Of a stretch of 55,395 bases of DNA, positions 47,322 through 55,159 are shown piece after piece. The notes beneath the pieces are model-generated. The model did not search any database. It was not told where the DNA came from and saw only the letters and a program-made list of their open reading frames with translations. Numbering within the stretch: position 1 is the stretch's first letter; the number at the start of each line of letters is the position of its first letter. Source of the stretch: Bifidobacterium thermophilum DSM 20210 (GTDB lineage: Bacteria > Actinomycetota > Actinomycetes > Actinomycetales > Bifidobacteriaceae); NCBI GenBank assembly GCA_000771265.1, contig JDUB01000006.1, positions 1 through 55,395 on the forward strand. Direction: 5' to 3'. The translations under genes and the position numbers were made by a program.

Positions 47322-47819
47322 TCACTTGGCTTCGGAAGCGGCGAGACGTTCGCGCGCGGCCTTGATCTCGGCCTCGGCCTTGTCAACGCCGGCCCAGAAA
47401 TCGCCCGGCTTGACTTCCTTGCCCGGCTCCAGAGCCTTGTACTGCTCGAAGAAGTGCTTGATTTCGGCCTTGTGGTACTCGTTGACATCGTCGATGTCCT
47501 TGATGTCGTCGAAACGCACGTCGGCAGGTACGCACAGCACCTTGTCGTCGCCGCCGGCCTCGTCGACCATGTGGTACAGGCCGACAGCGCGGCATTCGAC
47601 CACGCAGCCCGGGAACACGGAATTCGGGATCATCACGAGCGCGTCCAGCGGATCGCCGTCCTCGCCCAGCGTGCCGTCGATGTAGCCGTAGTCATCCGGG
47701 TAGCCCATGGCGGTGAACAGCGTACGATCCAGGAAGACGCGACCGGTCTCATGGTCCACTTCATACTTGTTCTTGGAACCGCGCGGGATCTCCACGACGA
47801 CATTGAAGGTTTCTGCCAT
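47322..47819 (-). CDS. ppa: Inorganic pyrophosphatase (family I)
   Basis: 165 residues, usual size. Family I signature: [20 protein letters not shown] at the N-terminus, then [19 protein letters not shown] with the metal-binding Asp cluster D-G-D-P-L-D. It hydrolyses PPi to drive biosynthesis in the cytoplasm. AAGGAG before the ATG fixes the start. Monocistronic. Confidence 0.97.
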   Translation of the reverse strand: MAETFNVVVEIPRGSKNKYEVDHETGRVFLDRTLFTAMGYPDDYGYIDGTLGEDGDPLDALVMIPNSVFPGCVVECRAVGLYHMVDEAGGDDKVLCVPADVRFDDIKDIDDVNEYHKAEIKHFFEQYKALEPGKEVKPGDFWAGVDKAEAEIKAARERLAASEAK

Positions 47820-47933
47820 TTCGAATCTCCTTGATAGACAGCAGGATTTCCGTTATTCAGGATACTCGGTACCCGGCACGTATGCCACGTAATGTGGATT
47901 GTGCAGGGTACCGAGTATCGGGATTCGGGAAAA

Positions 47934-50144
47934 CTACCGCTTGACGCTCAGCACGTGCGCGACGTCGGCCCACGGGGCGAGCGAGACATAGTTGTCGTTC
48001 GTCCAGGTGAAGGTACGGCCGGTCAGCTCGTCGGCCACGGTGAACGGCTCGCCGGCGGGCAGGCCGAACGCGGCCGGGTCGAGGCGGATCATGGACTGGT
48101 GGGCCTCGTGGCCGTCGAGGTTCACGACCACGATCAGCGTGTCCGGTTTGCCGTCTGCGGTCAGCTCGGCGGGCGTGTGGCGGGCGAACGCGAGGATGTT
48201 CGCATCCGAGCTGTCCAGAATCGTCAGATTGTGGTAGCTGCGGGCCGCCGGGTGGCGCCTGCGGATCGCGTTGAGCGAGGTGAGCAGCTTGGCGGTGCCG
48301 TACTTGTCGGCCTCGCTCCAGTCGCGCACGCGGATTTCGTATTCCTCGGGATTCTCAGGGGCCTGTGTGCCCGGCTGCTGCTTGTTTTCCACCAGTTCGT
48401 AGCCGCTGGCGATACCCCAGCTCGGCACGCCCATTGCTGCGAGCACTGCGCGGATCGCGTAGCCGGCGATGCCGTTGTCGCGCAGATAATCGGTAAGAAT
48501 GCGGTGCGTGGACGGCCAGAACGTGTCATGCTGCGTGTATGCGGCGTCGCTGTTCGCCTCGAACAGGTACTCTTCAAGCTCGCGCTTGGTGTTGCGCCAT
48601 GGGAAGTAGCAGTCCGACTGGGTGAAGCCGGAGCGGCTCAGCGCGCCCATCATCGCGGGCGCGGTGAAGGATTCAGCGAGGAACAGCACTTCCGGGTGCG
48701 CGTGCCGGGTCTGTTCGATGATCCGCTGCCACGCCTGCGCCGGCCAACGGTACGGTTCGACCGCGCGGAACGCCGTCACTCCGGCTTTCACCCACACGTC
48801 CAAGGTGTGGACAATCGCCTTGACGATACCGTCCGGATCGGCATCGAAGTCAAGCGGGATCATATCCTCACGCTCCGATTGCGGGTCGAAGGAATCGAGC
48901 GGATCGGCCGGCGTGCCGTCAGCCTTGCGGCGCACCCACTGCGGGTGTTCGGCGATCCAGGGATTATCCGGCGACACGAACAGCGACACGTCAAGCGCTA
49001 CTTCAAGACCCAGGTCATGGGCTTTCGCGGTGAACGCGCGGACATCATCCATCGTGCCGAGCGACGGATCCACACTGTCCGCGGCGCCGTCAGCCGAGCC
49101 GACAGCGTACGGGGAGCCCGGGTCGTGGACGCCAGCATGGGCGACGCCGTTGCGGCCGCGGCGCCCGGTTACGCCAATCGGGCTGATCGGCGGCAGACAC
49201 ACCGTGTCGAACCCTTCGGCAGCGGCGCGTTCAAGGCCGGATACGGCGGTGGCGAGCGTGCCGGGGTGTGTGAAACCGGCCGCGTCATCATCCGCGGCAC
49301 CTTCGGAACGGGGGAAGAAATCATACCAAGCGGTGAAACTGGACCCCGGACGTTCCACGTGAAACATCTGCGGGGCGCTTTCCGATACGCCATCGCGCAG
49401 CGGCTTGGCATCATGCAGGGCGGTGACGTCGTCATTTGTGGCGGCGGCGAAGCGCTCGGCAACCGACAGTTTGCGGTCACCCAGCGTATCGGCAGCTTTC
49501 TTCAGCGTGCTGCGCTCGCCGGCGGTCAGATGCGCGTCACGGGTCGAAGCCCAGCGGCGCAGCAGTGAGGCGCCGGCATCGAGGGCATTTTCGACGTTTT
49601 CGCGAGTGTCGACGGCGTTGCGCGCTTGCTTGAGCCATGTAGCATACGGGTCAAGCCACGCCTCGATGCTGACCGTCCACTCGCCGAGCTGGCGTTTGAC
49701 CGCCGACCAGCCAGACTGCCACGGGCGGGCGTCGCTTGGCTCGCCGGCCTGCACGTCGGTTTCCCAGCGGCTGAGTCCCGGGTTGGTGCAGGTCATGGTT
49801 CGGCGCATGGTTTCTTTGCCGCGCGGATTGCGCACGATTGCGGTTGCGGTGAGCGTCAGTCCCTGCTCGGCGGCGAGTTGCGCGCTGACATGGAATTGTT
49901 CGCCGAGTTCGACGCGTGGGGTCGTTTCACCGTGCGGGGTGGTGTCATAGATTGCGACGCGGCCGAATCCGGCGGCGGCGGCGGTGCGTGCCGAGGTCAC
50001 CGCGGAGGTCTTGGCGGTGGCGGCTGCGGTTTTGCGTCGTGTCGTGCGCTTGCGTGTCGCGGCGGTTCGGGTGCTTGATGCTGTTTTGGTTGTTGTTGCT
50101 GTCGTCGTTGCAGCGGTCTTTCTTGTCCTTGTATCTTCGCTCAT
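47934..50144 (-). CDS. GlgE-family (GH13_3) protein, probably catalytically inactive
   Basis: 736 residues. A Thr/Ala/Arg/Lys-rich tail (about 5-60) precedes the GlgE N-terminal beta domain (RVAIYDTTPH...LGEQFHVSA) and the GH13 barrel (FDTVCLPPISPIG; IPLDFDADPDG). True GlgE transfers maltose from maltose-1-phosphate to alpha-glucan. Here the nucleophile segment, normally FRVDNPHTKP, reads FRAVEPYRWP, so Asp is Val462. The acid/base Glu491 (FLAESF) remains. The NTPDIL segment, which holds the third carboxylate, reads STHRIL (545-550). GlgE-specific landmarks (PWRNTKRELEEYL, WGIASGYELVENK) persist. A pseudoenzyme or regulator is likely. ATG 50144 has TACAAT 6 nt upstream and no SD. Confidence 0.8.
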   Translation of the reverse strand: MSEDTRTRKTAATTTATTTKTASSTRTAATRKRTTRRKTAAATAKTSAVTSARTAAAAGFGRVAIYDTTPHGETTPRVELGEQFHVSAQLAAEQGLTLTATAIVRNPRGKETMRRTMTCTNPGLSRWETDVQAGEPSDARPWQSGWSAVKRQLGEWTVSIEAWLDPYATWLKQARNAVDTRENVENALDAGASLLRRWASTRDAHLTAGERSTLKKAADTLGDRKLSVAERFAAATNDDVTALHDAKPLRDGVSESAPQMFHVERPGSSFTAWYDFFPRSEGAADDDAAGFTHPGTLATAVSGLERAAAEGFDTVCLPPISPIGVTGRRGRNGVAHAGVHDPGSPYAVGSADGAADSVDPSLGTMDDVRAFTAKAHDLGLEVALDVSLFVSPDNPWIAEHPQWVRRKADGTPADPLDSFDPQSEREDMIPLDFDADPDGIVKAIVHTLDVWVKAGVTAFRAVEPYRWPAQAWQRIIEQTRHAHPEVLFLAESFTAPAMMGALSRSGFTQSDCYFPWRNTKRELEEYLFEANSDAAYTQHDTFWPSTHRILTDYLRDNGIAGYAIRAVLAAMGVPSWGIASGYELVENKQQPGTQAPENPEEYEIRVRDWSEADKYGTAKLLTSLNAIRRRHPAARSYHNLTILDSSDANILAFARHTPAELTADGKPDTLIVVVNLDGHEAHQSMIRLDPAAFGLPAGEPFTVADELTGRTFTWTNDNYVSLAPWADVAHVLSVKR

Positions 50145-50150
50145 ACCGCC

Positions 50151-50156
50151 ATTGTA
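50151..50156 (-). promoter_or_regulatory. -10-like hexamer for the GlgE-like gene
   Basis: TACAAT on the minus strand, 6 nt before ATG 50144. It favours this start over an in-frame one at 50336. Confidence 0.45.
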
Positions 50157-50273
50157 TGAGCGAAATCGTTGCCAGTGCATGATTGACAAGCGGGGAATAT
50201 TGGAATTTCTCTGAAGTACAGCCGCCGTTCCGTCCGCATTGCTGCTCGCCGCTGAGCCCGTTCCACGCCCCTG

Positions 50274-50355
50274 TTTCTGCCGACGCTGAGCGTGTGGTGA
50301 GCGTCGGCAGAAGATTGTACCGACGGTGAGTGACATGTGAGCGTCGGCAGAAACA
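50274..50355. repeat. Dispersed hairpin repeat GTGAGCGTCGGCAGAA, copies 2 and 3
   Basis: TTCTGCCGACGCT (about 50275-50287) pairs with AGCGTCGGCAGAA (50300-50312). A second unit follows, ending GTGAGCGTCGGCAGAAAC near 50353, whose left arm CCGACGGTGA is imperfect. It is homologous to 29551-29586 and lies between the GlgE-like gene and ansA. Confidence 0.75.
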
Positions 50356-50371
50356 GGGTGAGGGAGGACGC

Positions 50372-51379
50372 TCAGTTGCTTTCCAGAGTGATTTCACCGG
50401 CGATGGAGCGGCCCATCCATGCGGACAGCTCGGCACCGCCCAATCCTTGCGACAGCAGGAAGATGATCTTTGCGTATGCGGCTTCGAGCGTCATATCGCC
50501 GGTGCCGACCGCGCCGGCTTTCGCGATAGCGTCCCCGGTCTCATACCGTCCGAGTAGCACATTCGCCTGTTCGCATTGCGAGGCGACAATCACCGGGACT
50601 CCAGCGTCGAGCGTGCCCGCGATGACGTCCGCGAATCCCGGCTCGAGGCTGGGGATGTTCCCGACGCCGTATGCGCGCAGCAATACAGCTTCAGGCAGGG
50701 GGTCGAGCATGGTGGCAAGCCGCTTGGCGCTCATGCCGGGGACCGTGTCGATAACCGCCACATCATGCCGTGCATACGGTTTCGGGTTCGTCCAACCCTC
50801 GCCCGGATTGTCGAACGATTCCCACTGCCAGGGCGTGCCCGTGCACGCGAGCATGCCGGTGGACGGCGAATTGAACCCCTCGAACGCCCAGCTCGAGGCT
50901 TTCGTCACGCGGTTGCCGGCGAACAGGTGATGCCCGAAGAACAGTGAGACGCCTTTCGCGTGGCCGCTCAACGCCGCGTTGAGCGCGCCAGTCACGTTCG
51001 CGGTTGCATCGGATTCGATTTTGCCGAGCGGATGCTGCGATCCAGTGAAGATCACCGGCTTGCCGAAATCGGTGAGCGCATAGGACAGTGCCGCGGCGGA
51101 GTAGCTCATCGTATCGGTGCCATGCAGGACGACAAACGCGTCTGCCTCCTCGCGGTGGGCATACAGGTCGTCGATCATCGACTGCCAGTTTTCCGGGGTC
51201 GCGTTTGACGAATCAATCAGCGGGTCAAGCTCGGTGAACGTCACGTCGCCGTCGCGCAGCTCATCGCTTTCCCCGAGCAAGCGGTGCAGCCACCCGCGCA
51301 TGTCGGCGCCGGGAACGAGCCCATGGTCGGATTCGACCATGCCGATAGTGCCGCCAGTGTACGTGATATGAATGCGCAT
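50372..51379 (-). CDS. L-asparaginase (type I/II fold)
   Basis: 335 residues. Both catalytic Thr motifs are present: TYTGGTIGM near residue 7 and VVLHGTDTMSYSA near residue 84, followed by FTGSQHPL. No signal peptide, so it is cytoplasmic. It hydrolyses asparagine to aspartate and ammonia. AAGGAGA precedes the ATG. It lies 87 bp downstream of an amino-acid permease on the same strand, which suggests uptake and use of asparagine or a related amino acid as a nitrogen source. Confidence 0.92.
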   Translation of the reverse strand: MRIHITYTGGTIGMVESDHGLVPGADMRGWLHRLLGESDELRDGDVTFTELDPLIDSSNATPENWQSMIDDLYAHREEADAFVVLHGTDTMSYSAAALSYALTDFGKPVIFTGSQHPLGKIESDATANVTGALNAALSGHAKGVSLFFGHHLFAGNRVTKASSWAFEGFNSPSTGMLACTGTPWQWESFDNPGEGWTNPKPYARHDVAVIDTVPGMSAKRLATMLDPLPEAVLLRAYGVGNIPSLEPGFADVIAGTLDAGVPVIVASQCEQANVLLGRYETGDAIAKAGAVGTGDMTLEAAYAKIIFLLSQGLGGAELSAWMGRSIAGEITLESN

Positions 51380-51466
51380 CCTGTCTCCTTGTACTTGTTG
51401 CTTGGCCGTTGCCGATTCCAGTATCGCGAGTGCTGTGAATATCGTGAATATCGCGGATTCGCTGTG

Positions 51467-53029
51467 TCAGGCGGCGGCGAAATCGTCGCTGAGCTCCTCG
51501 ATGGAATCCTCATCCTCGTCATTGTCGAGAATCTCGTCCATCAGGCTGCCGTCAATCCGCCCGCGTACCGCATACCAGCCGATGACCATCGCGACCACGA
51601 CCACCGCGAACAACGCAAGTGTCCACCTGCCGGACGCGCTGGTGAGATTCGAAATGACGACGATGGCAAAGAACGCGAGCGCCAGATAATCCGTGAACGG
51701 CGCCCCCGGCATCCGATACTCAGGCCGCTGTTCCTTGCCCGCCTTGACGCGCTTGAGGAACGCGAGATGCGTGACCAGAATCGACGACCACGTGCCGGCG
51801 ATGCCGATACCGGCGAGATTCATAATGATATCGAAGGCATTGGCAGGCAGCACTGCGTTGAGGACCACGCCAATCAGGCCGAGTGCCGACGTGATGATGA
51901 TGCCGCCGTACGGGATATGGTTCTTGTTCATGCGGGCTGCGAATTTCGGGCCGGAACCCGCGATTGCCAGCGAACGCAGCGTGCGGCCGGTCGCATACAG
52001 ACCGGCGTTCAGCGACGACAGCGCGGCGGTCAACACCACGACTTGGATCACGTCGCCGGCGTGGGGAATGCCGATGCCGGAGAAGAAAGTGACGAACGGT
52101 GATTCGTTCGACGAATACGCGGTATACGGCAGCACGAGGGCCATGAGAATGACCGAGCCTACGTAGAAGCCGAAAATGCGCACAATCATCGAATTGATGG
52201 CCTTCGGAAGCACCTGCTGGGCTTCTTTCGCTTCGCCTGCCGCGACGCCCACCATCTCGGTGCCGCCGAATGCGAAGACCACGCCGAGTGTCAGCGCGAA
52301 CACCGGGGCGATGCCTTCGGGGAAGAATCCGCCGTGGTCGGTGATGTTGTGTATGCCGGCGTGGTATTGCCCGACCGGGGCTCCGGTGATGATCGCCCAA
52401 ATCGCGATAGCCATGAACGCGAGGATTGTGAACACCTTGATGGCGGCGAACCAGAATTCGGCCTCGCCGAAGGCCTTGACGCTCAGCATGTTCAGCGCGA
52501 ACACCGCGGCGAGCGCGCACAGGGCAAGTACCCATTGCGGCACGGCCTTGAACGCCTGCCAGTAGTGGAAGTAGAGCGCGACCGCGGTGATATCGGCCAT
52601 GACGGTAGTGGACCAGTCGAGGAAGAACAACCAGCCGGTGATATATGCGCCTTTTTCGCCGAGGAATTCGCGTGCGTAGGACACGAACGCACCGGAGGAC
52701 GGGCGGCGGATTGCCAGTTCGCCGAGCGCACGGACCATGAGGAACGCGAAGATGCCGCACACCGCATATGCGATGGTCAGGCCGGCGCCGCCTTGAGCGA
52801 GACGTCCGCCCGCGCCGAGGAACAGGCCGGTGCCAATCGAGCCGCCGATGGCGATCATCTGGATGTGGCGCGGTTTGAGGTCTTTCGCGTAACCGGCGTC
52901 GCTTTTGTCGACCGCTTGGGTGACCGGGGCTGCCGATGCCGATTGATTCGCGGAGGATGCGGATTCGGTCGCGGATGCAGGTGGCTTACTGCCGGACGCG
53001 CTCTGCTCTTGGTGTTGTTGTGATGCCAT
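51467..53029 (-). CDS. Amino acid permease (APC superfamily, AAT family)
   Basis: 520 residues with twelve hydrophobic segments. The family start is LKPRHIQMIAIGGSIGTGLF, with GxGIGTG-like residues in helix 1, then FGGTEMVGVAAGEAKEAQQ in helix 6. The N-terminal 45 residues are Ser/Ala/Gln-rich and the C-terminus is strongly acidic (NDEDEDSIEELSDD). It is a proton-coupled amino-acid importer; pairing with an asparaginase gene suggests asparagine but does not prove it. No clear SD precedes ATG 53029. A palindromic operator lies about 180 bp upstream. Confidence 0.88.
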   Translation of the reverse strand: MASQQHQEQSASGSKPPASATESASSANQSASAAPVTQAVDKSDAGYAKDLKPRHIQMIAIGGSIGTGLFLGAGGRLAQGGAGLTIAYAVCGIFAFLMVRALGELAIRRPSSGAFVSYAREFLGEKGAYITGWLFFLDWSTTVMADITAVALYFHYWQAFKAVPQWVLALCALAAVFALNMLSVKAFGEAEFWFAAIKVFTILAFMAIAIWAIITGAPVGQYHAGIHNITDHGGFFPEGIAPVFALTLGVVFAFGGTEMVGVAAGEAKEAQQVLPKAINSMIVRIFGFYVGSVILMALVLPYTAYSSNESPFVTFFSGIGIPHAGDVIQVVVLTAALSSLNAGLYATGRTLRSLAIAGSGPKFAARMNKNHIPYGGIIITSALGLIGVVLNAVLPANAFDIIMNLAGIGIAGTWSSILVTHLAFLKRVKAGKEQRPEYRMPGAPFTDYLALAFFAIVVISNLTSASGRWTLALFAVVVVAMVIGWYAVRGRIDGSLMDEILDNDEDEDSIEELSDDFAAA

Positions 53030-53205
53030 CTGGGTCGGATTCCTGGTTTCTGGTGTGATTGCTGGTTTGCCGCAGGCTTGGGCGTTTGCGGTTTTCGCGC
53101 CGGTATGGGCGGAAAGTGTGTGAAGGGATGCCTCAGGGCCGATGCCGCGGTACTCCTTCGCGCATGGCGTGAACGGGTGCCTTGAAATGTGCCCGACCCC
53201 CGATT

Positions 53206-53223
53206 ACGTCAAACGTTTGACGT
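53206..53223. promoter_or_regulatory. Perfect 18-bp palindrome upstream of the permease
   Basis: ACGTCAAACGTTTGACGT is a perfect palindrome with the AAACGTTT core common in LacI-family operators. It lies 177 bp before the permease start in the 53030-53739 gap. No gene for a matching regulator is adjacent. Confidence 0.6.
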
Positions 53224-53340
53224 CAATGATAACGCAGGCTGTGACGCTGGCGTCGTGGCGTCTTGAATCGGCCAGTTCAATCGTCGGCGCTCGCGCAGCG
53301 GGTTGGCACCGCCGCATCGGCAGCCCTATGGGCGGGCGCG

Positions 53341-53640
53341 TCGGGTCGTCGGTAGGTCCAAGTCCAGTGCCCCCGACTCGTTGACGGGCCGACCGTCACA
53401 AGCGCAGCCCGCTCGTCCAGAACAGAATGCCGCGGTACACCTACGGGTGCAGCCATCATCCGCGCAGTCCACTTCGGCTTGAGCGGAACGTCCGGACACG
53501 CCTGTGAGCGCAATCGGCAATCCGACTGGCGTGGCGATTTCGCAATGGACGCCCCGTCGCGTTGACGGATGCAACCGACAATCCAACTGCGTGGCGATTT
53601 TGCCATGAACGCCCCGTCACGCCTGCTGGTGCAACGTCTG
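53341..53640. repeat. Degenerate tandem array with 60-bp period
   Basis: Five related units begin near 53351, 53411, 53471, 53531 and 53591. The last two are clearest: both contain GTGGCGATTT followed by ATG-ACGCCCCGTC, exactly 60 bp apart, and end in a GCAAC segment. Earlier units are more diverged. Small hairpins such as GCG-ATTT-CGC and GGC-GATTTT-GCC occupy the same place in units 4 and 5. The array lies between the permease and the small membrane protein; no gene is supported in 53224-53739. Confidence 0.7.
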
Positions 53641-53739
53641 CCGGGATTGGCGGCGATGTCTTCGGCTTAATCCGCTTTCGATGCAGTGGCAATGCCCTTG
53701 GATTCGAAATGCCTTCGAAGCAATCGATAGTCGCGATGA

Positions 53740-54042
53740 TTATTCGACGACTCGTGAATCGGCACTGCTGCTCTGAAGGTTTTTGCCGTTGATCTCCTCG
53801 GATTCGTCGTCCTTATCATCCTCGTCGTCTTCTTCGTCTTGAGCACGCGTCGCCCGCATCGCGGCGATGATCCACACGCTCAGCGCGATGCCGATCAGAC
53901 CGGCGATGGCTTCCGTGATGCTTGGGATGTTCGTGCCTGAAGTCAAGGAAACGATGCCTTGCGCGAGCGATACGATCGACAGCGACCCGAGTGCGAGCAC
54001 AATCAGCGGTGCCATGGGCTGCAACGGTTGCGAGATGCGCAT
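53740..54042 (-). CDS. Small membrane protein with acidic C-terminus, unknown function
   Basis: 100 residues. Two hydrophobic segments (about 11-32 and 43-62) are followed by a highly acidic tail (QDEEDDEDDKDDESEE). GAGGGG before ATG 54042 (MRISQPLQ) fixes the start; the longer frame to 54291 crosses the tRNA terminator and is not used. The acidic tail should lie in the cytoplasm. No recognised family. Confidence 0.7.
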   Translation of the reverse strand: MRISQPLQPMAPLIVLALGSLSIVSLAQGIVSLTSGTNIPSITEAIAGLIGIALSVWIIAAMRATRAQDEEDDEDDKDDESEEINGKNLQSSSADSRVVE

Positions 54043-54233
54043 TGATATCCCCTCTTCGTATTGCTTCTCTTTGCTGTGTTGTCTCTTTGTCTGTTTGTCG
54101 GTTTGCCTGAGGTGTCTTCCCATGACGAGCCGGTAACATCCGTACTCGGCGGTTCGCGTTGCCGGTGTGTCGGTCTGGCGTCGCGGATGAGCGCTGACTG
54201 AATGCCTCGGACGGTGAGAATGGCCGGGTACAC

Positions 54234-54269
54234 AAAAACCGTGACCGACGAATGTCGAATCACGGTTTT
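54234..54269 (-). terminator. Terminator of tRNA-fMet
   Basis: AAAACCGTGA and TCACGGTTTT form a 10-bp stem with a 15-nt loop. Read on the minus strand it ends in TTTTT, 9 nt after the tRNA. Confidence 0.85.
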
Positions 54270-54277
54270 CATTGATG

Positions 54278-54354
54278 TGGTAGCGGGGCATGGATTTGAA
54301 CCATGGACCTCTGGGTTATGAGCCCAGCGAGCTACCGAGCTGCTCCACCCCGCG
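54278..54354 (-). tRNA. Initiator tRNA-fMet (CAU)
   Basis: A 77-nt tRNA on the minus strand starting CGCGGGGTGGAGCAG, with encoded CCA at 54278-54280. The anticodon CAT corresponds to ATG at 54318-54320. The stem GCTGGGCTCATAACCCAG contains the three G-C pairs of the initiator anticodon stem. The first base C does not form a Watson-Crick pair at the end of the acceptor stem, another initiator trait. The sequence is very close to other actinobacterial fMet tRNAs. The 5' and 3' ends were read directly. Confidence 0.97.
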
Positions 54355-54380
54355 TCGGCTGCTTCAAGCAGCAGTCATCT

Positions 54381-54408
54381 ACTTTATAGGACGACAGGGA
54401 ATTGTCAA
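54381..54408 (-). promoter_or_regulatory. Promoter of tRNA-fMet
   Basis: On the minus strand TTGACA (54403-54408) is followed after 16 nt by TAAAGT (54381-54386), 27 nt before the tRNA. The perfect -35 suits a strong stable-RNA promoter. Confidence 0.7.
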
Positions 54409-54468
54409 ATCGGCGTGCCGTTCAGCCCACAGCGGATTGCGGGGGAGCTGCTTGGCGGCGACGGTCGG

Positions 54469-55070
54469 GTATTTGCATGGTTGCGCGCTGGGTGGTTACT
54501 GGTTGCATGGTCGTGTGTTCTCGCGTTGGCGGCGTTGGTTGGCGTATGTTGCGGCATGCTTGCTCAGCCGTACGCGTGTGGAAGCATCGTTTTATCAAGG
54601 GTATTGCGCAAGAATCGTATGTCGTGGTATGCGTGGCCGGTTGGATGTTGGTGGTCTTGCGTTACTGCCGGTTGTATCTGGCGGGTTGTGTATGTCGTGA
54701 CATACGCAGGTGGCTGTATCCGGAGAGTTCCGGATGGTGACCGTGGGTCTGCCGCACGTTGCGTATGTATCGGTATACGTGAGTCGCTGCTTGTCGGATG
54801 GTTGGGGTTGTGCCCGATGGTGTTCCGCCAGTTGTGTATGTACCGGCATGCGTATCGCAGCAGATGCTGGTGGATTTGGGAGAGGACGTGGGGGATTTGC
54901 AGGTTGGGTATGCGCGGGCATGCGTGTTCGGCTGGATGTCGGTGGTCTTGCGTTACTGCCGGTTTGTATCTGGCGAGTTGCGTATGTCGTGGCGTACACA
55001 ACTCGCCAGATGCCGGCGGGCTTGGGCTTTTTGCGGTGATGTTCCGCAGGTTGTGTGTGTCGTAGGATAC
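54469..55070 (+). repeat. Array of GTATG hairpin cores at 73-bp period
   Basis: Eight 16-nt cores of the form GTATG-N6-CATAC (with variants) start at 54544, 54617, 54690, 54763, 54836, 54908, 54982 and 55055. Intervals are 73, 73, 73, 73, 72, 74 and 73. A weaker core lies at 54469. The core at 54690 pairs perfectly; six of the other seven pair if G-U is allowed in plus-strand RNA, and only 55055 has a true mismatch. Two units (about 54640-54705 and 54934-54997) are nearly identical outside the core, which shows internal duplication. No gene is supported in 54409-55395. Confidence 0.85.
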
Positions 55071-55159
55071 GTGCCACGCGACTCATATGACTTGACGTGG
55101 GCGGGTCGGCCATCCGCCACCGTGCAATGGTGCCAGTGTGAGGAGTGGCGTCGGCGTTG

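Noticed and set aside
47892..49568. 558-codon plus-strand open frame opposite the GlgE-like gene
   Set aside because: Antisense of a gene with clear protein homology; composition is typical of a reverse frame.
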